Shown piece after piece: positions 9,226 to 18,981 of a DNA stretch of 64,000 nt. The DNA is from CAWIVH01 sp963839475. Lineage in GTDB: Bacteria > Acidobacteriota > UBA6911. The notes under the pieces were generated by a model. It was not told the origin of the DNA and made no database searches. It saw only the letters and a list, made by a program, of their open reading frames with translations. The stretch covers positions 186,001 to 250,000 of the forward strand of contig CAWIVH010000006.1 of the NCBI GenBank assembly GCA_963839475.1. Direction: 5' to 3'. Both the position numbers and the translations under genes were made by a program. Each line of letters begins with the position of its first letter. The first letter of the stretch is position 1.

Positions 9226-12200
9226 CTAAAAGTGGTACTTCAGCCCGAACTGGATATTTCTTACTGGAGTGACCTGGCCGGTGATTTGGCCAAACGCAGC
9301 GAGGTTGGTGATATCCCGTCCGGGAGGTCCAAAACTAACGTGGTTGAAAGTGTTGAAGAATTCCGCCCGGAAATCGAAATACCTCGATTCCGACATATGG
9401 AACTTTTTCCCGATGGACATGTCGAAATTGAAGTAGCTTGGAGCTCTTTCGCTGCCCACCGAGGTGTTGCCGAAACTGCCGAGCGCCGGAATACCATAGG
9501 CGCAAGTTCCGTTATCCACGCCGCTGGCGCAGAAGGTGCTCGAATCCACCGGCCCGAAGAAACGATCGACGGTTTGCGTCGAAATGTTCATCTTCCGGTA
9601 TCGATTGGCGCGCACGTTGCCGCGAACCGACTGCAGCGTATTCGCCTGGTGTGCTGACGCAAAGATTGTCACCGGGAATCCAGAGTGAGCCGAAACCATG
9701 TAGTTGATGTTCCAGCCACCCAGGATCATGTCCAGCGCTTTTCCCGAGCTAGCACCAAAAGCCTGGCCCTTGCCAAATGGAAGCGCATAATAGCCACCCG
9801 CGGATATATTGTGCGTGGCATCAAAACAGGCCGGGCCATAGTTGCCACGGCGGTCATAGGCATTCTGCCAATAGGCGCCTTCCGCGTTGACCGAACCGCA
9901 ACCATAGTAGCCGAGGTTATCGGTCAGGGTCTTGGAGTATGTGTAATGACCCATCACCTCAAAACCTTTGCTCAGACGATGGCGGACACTGGTCTGCAAG
10001 GCGCTGTAATTCATAGTGCCGCTGGACTCGGTCAGGGCGATGTTGCCCAGGTTGGGAAGAACCTTGGCCAGCGGCCGGCGGGTGTTGAGGGCGGTCCAGG
10101 TCTTGGGATCGCCGGTGCCTGCGACCGGCTGGTTGGCTTCATGCGGAACCACCAGGTGGGTGCCCCTTTGACCGACAAACGCCACACTGGCCGAGGTGAG
10201 GGGTGTCACCTGGTACTCCATTGTAGCGTTGAACTGGTTGGTGAACTGCGGGCGCAAATTCAGATCCCAGGCGCGTCCCTGCATCGAGTAAGGGGTGACG
10301 CCCGGGCTGTCGAAGCTCAGGCCTGGCGGAACATCAGAAAAACCGACGCTGATATCGCCCGGAGCACCGGCTCCGTAATTGACATTGCTCTCCATGGCAA
10401 AGGGAGGATTCATAGGCAGGCGCAGGTTGGCGCCCGTGCCTTCCAGGAAGCTAGTAAACGCATAACCCATACGCACCACCAGCTTGTTCTTAAACATCTC
10501 CGGAGTCCAAGCAAAACCGATGCGCGGCATGAACTGCTTCCAGTAGGGATTATACAGCGCGCGCCCGTACTCGGTTTTTCCAGGATAGATCAAAGCCCCG
10601 GTGTAAGTATTGATGTTCACTTGCCGGTCAGCGACCTCATAGATCGGCGTCACATACTCCCATCGCATTCCGACGTTGATGGTCAGATTGCGCTTGGCCT
10701 TCCAATCGTCCTGGAAGAAGAACCCGTTGCGCCATTGCCGGTGACCCCACTTGCCGGTAACCACGCCCCGTCCCTTGATGGCGAGCTGGCTCAGCAGGAA
10801 ATCGGCATAATCGAGGCCCGAATAACTCCCGTTGAAGGTGAAGATTCCGAGCGCGCCGTTATTGCCGGCATAGTATCGGTTTTGCTGCATGCGCAGAAGC
10901 TGGCCACCCATTTTGAGCAGGTGGTTGCCTTTGGAGTAGGTCAGGGTGTCGTTGAACTGATACTTGTTGTCCATGGTTGAGCCGATGCTGGCACCGGAAC
11001 CGATGCTGCTCAGGCCGCCGCCGACAGTGATGGAGCTGAGCCCGGGAATGGGCTGGCCTCCTTTGATACCAAACTTGGCATTGCCGTCTGAACCCAATAA
11101 ACCGGACCAATCGTAAACGGCATCGTCGATGCCGATGCGGCTGTAAGCGATCCGCATGTCATTGACCACACGCGGGCTGAAGGTCCGGGTCCAGCCGATC
11201 TGTGTGCTAACCGAGGGACCTTCGGTCCCGCCGGTCATTTGAACGGGTAGCACAGTGCGGGAGGTATAGCTCAGATATTGCGCGCTCGAAAACCTCCCGG
11301 TGATGAGGTCTTTGTCGCTGAAACGGTAATCAATCTTGGCATCCCCCTGGTGGTTGCGCAGCAGACTGGACGTGCCGGCGCCATAGTTGCTGGTTACACC
11401 AAGAGAACCTGTCCCGGCTGTATTGGGCAAGGGGTAGAGTTCAGGGTGGGAGAACAGGTACTTGGCCGCCGGATTGACAATGCGGCTCGTGGGAATGATA
11501 TTGCCGGGGAAGGGCTGCCCTGTGACCGGATCCTTTACGATCTGTCCGGTCTTGAGGAAGTCTGAGAGATCCCCTGTGCGCCAGGCTGCGGGAGCGACGG
11601 ATGCAGTCCCTGTCCCTGCTCCACGCTGCTCGGTCCCCTCGTAATCGACGAAGAAGAAGAGCTTGTTCTTGATGATCGGGCCGCCGAAGGTGCCGCCAAA
11701 GATGTTCCGTTTAAAGGGAGCTCGCTTCGCGGTAGCGGCCGAGCGGTTGCGGAAGAAGCCGTTGGCGTCCAGCTTTTCGTTGCGCAAAAACTCGAAGACG
11801 TTGCCGTGATAATTGTTCGAACCACTCTTCAGGGTCATATTGACTACGGCACCGCCGACGTTGCCGAACTCGCCGCCGCCGTTACCGGTAAGGACCTTGA
11901 CCTCTTCGAGTGCGTCCACATTGGGATTGTAGCCGATGCGATTGTCAATCGAATCGTTCACATCCACGCCGTCAAGGAGGAAGTTGTTGGTTTGCTCGCG
12001 GTTGCCATTGATCTGGGGGCGGCTGCCGCTTCCCTGAAAGCGTCCGGAAGTGTTCATGGAGTTTGGAGCGGTGCTGATGGCTCCCGGGATGAGCAGGGTC
12101 AGGGAAGCAAAGTTGCGGCCGTTGAGTGGGAGTGATTCCAGCTTGGAGGAGGTCACCGTGTCTCCGGTGGCCGTCGATTCGGTCTGCAGGATCGGAGCGG

Positions 12201-12273
12201 CTGCCGAAACCTCCACGGTTTCAGCAGTGCTGCCGATCTCCAATTTGATATCCATGCGGGCAATCTGGTTCAC
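9226..12273 (-). CDS. TonB-dependent receptor, main part (downstream of a frameshift)
   Basis: The 1,015-residue remainder of an Oar-like outer-membrane receptor common in Acidobacteriota. It contains the plug domain, with the hallmark LPLNGRNFASLTLLIPG near residue 50 and DGVDVNDSIDNRIGYNP shortly after. A long beta-barrel follows, ending in the aromatic residue of GLKYHF, which is typical of outer-membrane insertion signals. The natural N-terminus lies in the adjacent frame (12221-12562). A single extra base near 12283 separates the two, and the annotated ATG at 12273 is therefore internal. Removing that base gives one frame of 1,111 residues from 12562. Such receptors take up large nutrients, possibly glycans or peptides; the ligand is not evident. 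Confidence 0.88.
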   Translation of the reverse strand: MNQIARMDIKLEIGSTAETVEVSAAAPILQTESTATGDTVTSSKLESLPLNGRNFASLTLLIPGAISTAPNSMNTSGRFQGSGSRPQINGNREQTNNFLLDGVDVNDSIDNRIGYNPNVDALEEVKVLTGNGGGEFGNVGGAVVNMTLKSGSNNYHGNVFEFLRNEKLDANGFFRNRSAATAKRAPFKRNIFGGTFGGPIIKNKLFFFVDYEGTEQRGAGTGTASVAPAAWRTGDLSDFLKTGQIVKDPVTGQPFPGNIIPTSRIVNPAAKYLFSHPELYPLPNTAGTGSLGVTSNYGAGTSSLLRNHQGDAKIDYRFSDKDLITGRFSSAQYLSYTSRTVLPVQMTGGTEGPSVSTQIGWTRTFSPRVVNDMRIAYSRIGIDDAVYDWSGLLGSDGNAKFGIKGGQPIPGLSSITVGGGLSSIGSGASIGSTMDNKYQFNDTLTYSKGNHLLKMGGQLLRMQQNRYYAGNNGALGIFTFNGSYSGLDYADFLLSQLAIKGRGVVTGKWGHRQWRNGFFFQDDWKAKRNLTINVGMRWEYVTPIYEVADRQVNINTYTGALIYPGKTEYGRALYNPYWKQFMPRIGFAWTPEMFKNKLVVRMGYAFTSFLEGTGANLRLPMNPPFAMESNVNYGAGAPGDISVGFSDVPPGLSFDSPGVTPYSMQGRAWDLNLRPQFTNQFNATMEYQVTPLTSASVAFVGQRGTHLVVPHEANQPVAGTGDPKTWTALNTRRPLAKVLPNLGNIALTESSGTMNYSALQTSVRHRLSKGFEVMGHYTYSKTLTDNLGYYGCGSVNAEGAYWQNAYDRRGNYGPACFDATHNISAGGYYALPFGKGQAFGASSGKALDMILGGWNINYMVSAHSGFPVTIFASAHQANTLQSVRGNVRANRYRKMNISTQTVDRFFGPVDSSTFCASGVDNGTCAYGIPALGSFGNTSVGSERAPSYFNFDMSIGKKFHMSESRYFDFRAEFFNTFNHVSFGPPGRDITNLAAFGQITGQVTPVRNIQFGLKYHF

Positions 12274-12562
12274 CTCCAGCTTGGAAGGGTCCCATGGTCA
12301 CTTTCTTGAATCCCTGAATCTGCGCTTCCACGGCGTAGCTGCCAACCGGCAGAAACACCAGGTTGTATACGCCTCTTTCGTTGGTGATAGCGCTGAAAGC
12401 ACCATTTGTGCCGGTATTGGTGGCGACTATCTTGACACCCGGCACAGCTGCCCCACTCGGGTCGATCGCCGTGCCGGTGATGGAACCTGTGATTGTCTGG
12501 GCGCCCGCCATGCCGCACATCAGGCATAGCAGTGCCACCAGGATTCCAAATCTCTGCTTCAT
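12221..12562 (-). pseudogene. TonB-dependent receptor, N-terminal part (before the frameshift)
   Basis: The start of the same receptor gene. It has a signal peptide ending near GMAGAQ, then a carboxypeptidase-regulatory-like domain (TGTAIDPSGAAVPGVKI through GSYAVEAQIQGFKKVT). After VTMGPF the frame runs into about 20 residues unlike the family and stops. In the other frame the expected continuation KLEVNQIARMDIKLEIGS is present. The doubled G at 12283-12284 on the plus strand is the likely extra base. Either the receptor is inactivated here or the base is a sequencing or assembly error; a phase-variable tract seems unlikely because the run is only two bases. Confidence 0.8.
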
Positions 12563-12777
12563 ATTTTATATCCTCCGATGATTTTTGAGCTGCGCGTAAT
12601 TTCCCGCTGAATTTCCCGTTTGATCGAAATCCTGAAAATATGACTGAATGACTTTAAAGCCCTGTTAAAAACAACTTATTTTACTCCATATTTTAGGGGA
12701 AAAACTGGAAAAATAGCAGAGGCGGAAGGCACCGAATCCGAGTCGAGGATCACCAGCTAAATGCCATCGCAGAAACA

Positions 12778-13068
12778 TCAGCCCAGCAGGTCCAACGTGC
12801 TCTTTTCGAGCTCCAGTTGCTTGGACAATACCACGAGGTTGGCCTCGGCAGCCGTTCTCGCCTGCTGAACGCTCAAAACATCGGCCACCAGGTCAGGCCG
12901 GATTGACGGGGTATAAGTATCTTCCGTAAGCCGTGTCGCCGGGCCGGAATCCTGCGTGGTTTGACTATCGGGAGTTGCGGGCCAGGCAGCGATGCGGCGT
13001 GAGGCTTTGTCCATTTCATTCCGGGCCTGATGCAGACCCTGCAGGGATGTGGATGCAATTTCGTTCAT
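12778..13068 (-). CDS. Small protein resembling the ends of flagellar rod proteins (FlgC-like)
   Basis: A 96-residue protein whose N-terminus (NEIASTSLQGLHQARNEMDKAS) and C-terminus (DLVADVLSVQQARTAAEANL) look like the helical ends of FlgB/FlgC/FlgG-type axial proteins, with the middle of those proteins missing. The ATG at 13068 has GGAAGGA five bases upstream, supporting translation. No other flagellar gene lies nearby, so a role in a flagellum is uncertain. Similar small proteins may simply form a coiled-coil assembly. It is divergent from the HEAT/PQQ gene. Confidence 0.6.
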   Translation of the reverse strand: MNEIASTSLQGLHQARNEMDKASRRIAAWPATPDSQTTQDSGPATRLTEDTYTPSIRPDLVADVLSVQQARTAAEANLVVLSKQLELEKSTLDLLG

Positions 13069-13226
13069 AATTCCTTCCGGTATGCGTTCTTCATCGGCAG
13101 GAACCGGGGAATGGAATACCTGTTTAATGGCACTTTATCTGAATACAATTAGGGCGGACTATAGGAACGATCTCGGGAAAATCCAGCTGACATCCGGGTG
13201 GGATCGGATCAAGCACTGGGGGAGCC

Positions 13227-15668
13227 ATGAGCGAGAAATCTCGCTTCGAGACCAGGACACAGGAGCGAATGACGGCAAAACCGCAGGGAACAGCGGATCG
13301 GCTGCGTCTATTCCTGCTCCCGCTGCAAGGAATTAAAGGCTTGTTCCAAGGCAGGGCAGGGTTGATTCGGATCGGTTTGTGCTTCCTGGGCGCCGGAATC
13401 TTTGCATCACAGATGCAGTGGTTCGGTCTGGCAGCGCAGACGTTCCCGACGGAATCTGAACTTCTTGCGAAGCCCCGCCTTGTGCAGACCTGGGCTGAAC
13501 GCGCGCTTGCGCAAGACCCGAAGGTCCGCGCAACTGCAGCGGCGAAATTGGTGCAGGGGGGCGCAAAATCCCTGCCATTGCTGCGGCATTTTCTGCTGGA
13601 GAGCAATGAAAGGCTGCATCAGGAAGCGTTCGAGGTTATTCGCCGCATCGGCGCGGCTGCCCTCCCGCTGCTGATCGAGTTGCTTGGATGGGATGAAATG
13701 TCCATCGCGCGAGAGGCCGTCAGCGTGCTGATTGATCTTGCGCCTGATACGGATACGGCTCAACCGGCATTGATCCGTGCGTTGAATAGCGAGGACCTGC
13801 CGTTGGCGCGCGATGCGGCTCGCGCGTTGGGTGCTCTGGGCGGACGAGCCAGTCCATCGGTGCCTCAGCTGGTGAAGGCGCTTTCACATCCCGATCCGCT
13901 TGTCCGTCTTTATACCGCAGAGGCGTTGGCGGCCATCGGCCCGGATGCCGCCGCGGCGACTCCCGATCTGGCTAAGGCTCTCCGCGATCCGAGTCCCGGT
14001 GTGCGCTGGGCTGCGGGCGAGGCGCTGGCGGCCATCGGGCCGCGTGCAGCGCCCGCTGTGCCGGACCTTTTGGAGGCCCTGAAGGACGAGTTTCTTTACG
14101 TACGCATCTGCGCGGCCAGCGCGCTGGGGAACATCGGATCAAGCACCGAGGCGGTTCTTGTGGCGCTGAAAGCGGCTGCAAATGATCCGGCGATGCGTAC
14201 GGAAGCGGAATGGGCCCTGCATCAAATCACACCTGCCACACCGGGCGCAGATTCAGCACCTTTCGTTCGTCCAGAGAAAAGTGTGCCCCAGGAGGGCGCC
14301 GCTTTGTCGGGACGGGCAGCTGGCGCATCGGAGGAGGTCGCCGGGGATAAGGGCCATCCACCGGACGATTGGGACATACAAACCGGCCGGAATATCGTCT
14401 GGAGTGTTGGCTTGGGCGACGAGACCTATGGCCGCCCCGTGGTTTCCAACGGCGTGGTTTTCGTGGGAACTGACAATGGGAGGAAGATGAATCCCGCGTA
14501 TCAGGATGAGAGTGGTGTGCTCCTGGCCTTTCGTTCGAAGGACGGCGCCTTTCTCTGGCAGGATGTAGCTCCGCGGGTAAACCGGGGATTAGGCGACTTT
14601 CTGCTTCCCTCGACTACCGGAACCCCTTATGTCGAAGGGAACCGGCTGTATTACGTCACCGCCGAATGCCAGCTCCGCTGCCTGGATACGCAGGGCTTCC
14701 GCGATGGCAGGAACGACGGTCCTTTCCGGGATGAGCCGTTTCAGGATGAAAATGCAGCCGACGTCATCTGGGAACTGGATATGTGCGGACAATTGGGCGT
14801 CTTCCCTCATGAAGCCACAAACAGCGACGTGCTGGCCATCGGTGATCTGCTGGTCATTTCCACATCCAACGGTCAAAACCAAGGACACACGCGCATGCCG
14901 TCCCCGCTTGCACCGAGTTTGATTGCGGTCGACAAGCGTTCCGGCAATGTGGTCTGGCGCGCAAGTGGGCCGGGCGCGAACGTGCTGCACGGGCAGTGGA
15001 GCAGTCCCGTGGCAGCGGATGTGAACGGACGTACCCAGGTGCTTTTTGGAGGGGGCGATGGGTGGCTGCACGCCTACGATTCGGGTTCAGGGCAGGAGCT
15101 TTGGCGATTTAGCGGAAATCCTCCCGAAGCGAAGTGGCTTCCGCGTCCGGGCGTTTTTTCACGCAGCTCGATTATAGCCGCGCCGGTTTATGGTGATGGC
15201 CGCGTTTTCATCGTCATGGGCCAGGATCCTTCGCATGGAAACGGGCCGTCGCGGCTATATGCCGTCAGTCCCAACGGGCAGGGAGACGTTACGAGCAGCA
15301 GAGTCCTCTGGACCTATCGACAGGTCGGCCGGGTAGTGGGAACGCCGGTATTAAAGGATGGGCTGCTTTATGTGGGCGATTTGGGTGGGGTGGTGCACTG
15401 TCTGGATGCTGCTACCGGCGTGGTTGTCTGGACCCAGGATACGATGGCGCCTATCTGGGGTTGTCTGCTGGCGGCGAAGGACCGATTGTATGTGGGAAAC
15501 ACCGACGGTGTCGTAACGGTGCTGCAAACGGGGCGCCGGAAGAAGGAGTTGGCGCGGATCGAGATGGAAGCGCCGATATATTCACGCCCGGCGATAGTCG
15601 GGGATGCGCTTTATCTGGCCACCGCGCGGCGGCTGTATCTGATCCGTGCAAAGTCCGATGTTCGTTGA
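13227..15668 (+). CDS. HEAT-repeat / PQQ-like beta-propeller fusion protein
   Basis: An 813-residue protein with an unusual pairing of domains. Residues about 47-66 form a single hydrophobic segment (signal anchor or signal peptide). Residues about 75-340 are HEAT/PBS-lyase-type helical repeats (units such as ALGALGGRASPSVPQLVKAL). Residues about 370-813 form a PQQ-like propeller with blades of the kind GRPVVSNGVVFVGTDNG and GTPVLKDGLLYVGDLGG. The propeller probably faces the periplasm. No calcium or quinone ligand set typical of active alcohol dehydrogenases was recognised, so it may be a scaffold rather than an enzyme. The start at 13227 has GGGGGAG just upstream. Confidence 0.8.
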   Translation: MSEKSRFETRTQERMTAKPQGTADRLRLFLLPLQGIKGLFQGRAGLIRIGLCFLGAGIFASQMQWFGLAAQTFPTESELLAKPRLVQTWAERALAQDPKVRATAAAKLVQGGAKSLPLLRHFLLESNERLHQEAFEVIRRIGAAALPLLIELLGWDEMSIAREAVSVLIDLAPDTDTAQPALIRALNSEDLPLARDAARALGALGGRASPSVPQLVKALSHPDPLVRLYTAEALAAIGPDAAAATPDLAKALRDPSPGVRWAAGEALAAIGPRAAPAVPDLLEALKDEFLYVRICAASALGNIGSSTEAVLVALKAAANDPAMRTEAEWALHQITPATPGADSAPFVRPEKSVPQEGAALSGRAAGASEEVAGDKGHPPDDWDIQTGRNIVWSVGLGDETYGRPVVSNGVVFVGTDNGRKMNPAYQDESGVLLAFRSKDGAFLWQDVAPRVNRGLGDFLLPSTTGTPYVEGNRLYYVTAECQLRCLDTQGFRDGRNDGPFRDEPFQDENAADVIWELDMCGQLGVFPHEATNSDVLAIGDLLVISTSNGQNQGHTRMPSPLAPSLIAVDKRSGNVVWRASGPGANVLHGQWSSPVAADVNGRTQVLFGGGDGWLHAYDSGSGQELWRFSGNPPEAKWLPRPGVFSRSSIIAAPVYGDGRVFIVMGQDPSHGNGPSRLYAVSPNGQGDVTSSRVLWTYRQVGRVVGTPVLKDGLLYVGDLGGVVHCLDAATGVVVWTQDTMAPIWGCLLAAKDRLYVGNTDGVVTVLQTGRRKKELARIEMEAPIYSRPAIVGDALYLATARRLYLIRAKSDVR

Positions 15669-15736
15669 AAACGCCGACCGTTCATCGGAAGGGGTTCTAT
15701 GGGTTCCGCCAGGCAACTGTGGGATATGAGGTAGTT

Positions 15737-15811
<75 letters not shown>

Positions 15812-15960
15812 CCCATGCAAGCAGGGAAGATATTAGCAAACGGGCAAAATCGGGTCAACGAGTTTTAGTCCTGCCCTATCATAGGGTATCGACGGGCCCT
15901 TAATTAATCCGGCGCCCCTATAGGCATGTTATTATTCCGATTTTCTCCCGGGACCGGAAC

Positions 15961-16995
15961 ATGAGAAAGCCCGCTAAAATCATCCTGCTGCTCGCCGGCT
16001 GCGCCATCCTGTTGCCATCGCTCTATCTCTATCGAACCCTTGAATCAGGCCGGGGGGACGCCAGGGCGGCGTTTCTCGAAAACCTGAATGCTTCCGGCGA
16101 ATTCCAGGGTCCGGAATGCCTGCAGTTCGACCCGGCGGGTAATCTTTATGTGGGGGATGCCCATGGGATTGTGTGGATTTTGCCGGGCGCAGGAACCCCC
16201 AGGGAGTTCTTCCAGTTCGTCCCCTACTTGAAGTCGCAGGGTTGGTCTTCCGACAGCTCATCCGTTCGCATGCCCGGCCTCGCGATTGCTCAGGACGGCA
16301 GCCTTTATGTTTCCGTCCCGGCATTCTCCGGCGGTTCCATTCTTAAGATCGATGCGAAAAGCGGGCAGGCAGGGATCTTATCCCAAAATCTGGGATCCCC
16401 GGGCCCCATGATCCTTTCAGGGGACGGCAGCAGGCTCTGGGTTGCCGACACGGGGCGGCAGGGCCGGCTCCTTGGATTGAAAGTTGATTCCGCACCCCCG
16501 GTCGTTCCCGATCGGGAGATAGCTCCCTTCGAACATCCGGAAGGCCTCGTATTCGGCCAGGATGAAAACACGCTGTACGTGGCGGAGTCGATTTCCGGGA
16601 GCGTCGCCAAGGTGGATCTGACTTCGAGCCAGCCGCAGGTGGTGAGGATCGCCCGTCTGGTGGGTGATTTTTCGCGGGGCAGCCTTCGCGGCATGGCATT
16701 CGACCCGCGGGACCAGGAACGCCGGTTCCTTTATGTGGCCGAAAACCTCAGGGGCCTCATCACGGTACTGGACCTGAAATCGAATCCCCCGCATCCAGCC
16801 AAAAGAATCAGCCTGGCAACGATGGGCGGGAGGCCTTGCCCGGCATCACTGACGATCCGCGACGGCTATCTCTACTTCACTGATCTCTGGTCCTGCTCCC
16901 CCGCCCGCCTCCTGATGGGAATTCCACAATACAGGCAGCATGCATACCGCTTCCGCATCACCGATCTGACTTCCATCTATGGAACCATGAAATAG
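15961..16995 (+). CDS. SMP-30/strictosidine-synthase-like beta-propeller protein
   Basis: A 344-residue protein with an N-terminal hydrophobic segment (about residues 6-24) and a six-bladed propeller of the SMP-30/gluconolactonase/adipocyte membrane-protein type. Recognisable blades include GPECLQFDPAGNLYVGDAHG, PEGLVFGQDENTLYVAES and RGMAFDPRDQERRFLYVAEN. Enzymes of this fold are metal-dependent lactonases or esterases, but the exact reaction is unknown here. It probably works on the outer face of the inner membrane or in the periplasm. The YraN gene starts 27 bases later, so they may share a transcript. Confidence 0.75.
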   Translation: MRKPAKIILLLAGCAILLPSLYLYRTLESGRGDARAAFLENLNASGEFQGPECLQFDPAGNLYVGDAHGIVWILPGAGTPREFFQFVPYLKSQGWSSDSSSVRMPGLAIAQDGSLYVSVPAFSGGSILKIDAKSGQAGILSQNLGSPGPMILSGDGSRLWVADTGRQGRLLGLKVDSAPPVVPDREIAPFEHPEGLVFGQDENTLYVAESISGSVAKVDLTSSQPQVVRIARLVGDFSRGSLRGMAFDPRDQERRFLYVAENLRGLITVLDLKSNPPHPAKRISLATMGGRPCPASLTIRDGYLYFTDLWSCSPARLLMGIPQYRQHAYRFRITDLTSIYGTMK

Positions 16996-17022
16996 TCGGC
17001 CGCCGGCGGAAATATTCATCGT

Positions 17023-17382
17023 ATGAATCCGCAGCATCTCAAGACCGGCCGGCTCGGGGAGAGGATCGCCTGCCGACACCTGCTCAAGATCGGCTTTGAC
17101 ATTCTCGCGCGGCGCGCTGGCTGCCGCTCGGGCGAGATCGACCTGGTGGCTTTTGAAGGAGAAATCCTGGTGTTTGCTGAGGTAAAGACGCGCCATTCCA
17201 CGGAATTCGGCGACCCGTGGGAGTTCGTGGACTGGGAAAAACAGCAGCGGTTCCGGCGGGCTGCCGAGGAGTTCATCGCGCGCCACGACCTGGGAAAATA
17301 CAGTTACCGGTTCGACATCGTTGCGGTGGTTGCGCCTGGAACTCCCCGTCAGCAAATCATGGTCTACCGCAATGCCTTCTGA
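17023..17382 (+). CDS. YraN family (UPF0102) endonuclease-like protein
   Basis: A 119-residue member of the YraN family, which has a restriction-endonuclease-like fold. The family landmarks are in place: GERIACRHLLKIGFDILARR, then the catalytic-type core GEIDLVAFEGEILVFAEVKTR with the E-D-ExK arrangement, and the C-terminal YRFDIVAV. The length is typical. The cellular role of YraN is poorly known; a link to DNA processing is suggested by the fold. The gene converges on cysS across an 80-base gap that holds a perfect inverted repeat. Confidence 0.9.
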   Translation: MNPQHLKTGRLGERIACRHLLKIGFDILARRAGCRSGEIDLVAFEGEILVFAEVKTRHSTEFGDPWEFVDWEKQQRFRRAAEEFIARHDLGKYSYRFDIVAVVAPGTPRQQIMVYRNAF

Positions 17383-17399
17383 AAGGCGAAAATCAATTC

Positions 17400-17455
17400 G
17401 AACCGCAAAGCGGACCCAGCCCCCGCTGGATTAAGCTTATAATTCTTTGCGGTTC
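17400..17455. repeat. Inverted repeat between yraN and cysS, 9-mer family
   Basis: A perfect 11-bp inverted repeat, GAACCGCAAAG at 17400-17410 and CTTTGCGGTTC at 17445-17455, encloses 34 bases and is followed by another near-copy (TCGCGGTTC). The arms contain the ACCGCAAAG unit of the repeat family seen at 8215 and 39291. Placed between two convergent genes, it could act as a bidirectional terminator, although no T-run follows either arm. Confidence 0.6.
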
Positions 17456-17462
17456 TCGCGGT

Positions 17463-18854
<1,392 letters not shown>

Positions 18855-18981
18855 AGTTTTTCCCGAATGCGCGTAATATCTGGTTTAGATTTCAATATTG
18901 AATCAGGGCAGGCTCATAAATGCAACCGCTGCCCCTAAAACATCCCGGAAAAGGAGATTGATTCCGCCCGTTTCCGAGCAG

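Noticed and set aside
9685..10980. A 431-residue plus-strand open frame
   Set aside because: It is antisense to the TonB-dependent receptor, whose motifs are clear on the minus strand.
18903..18981. A terminator between the GT39 gene and cysS
   Set aside because: No stable stem followed by a T-run could be found in this gap.
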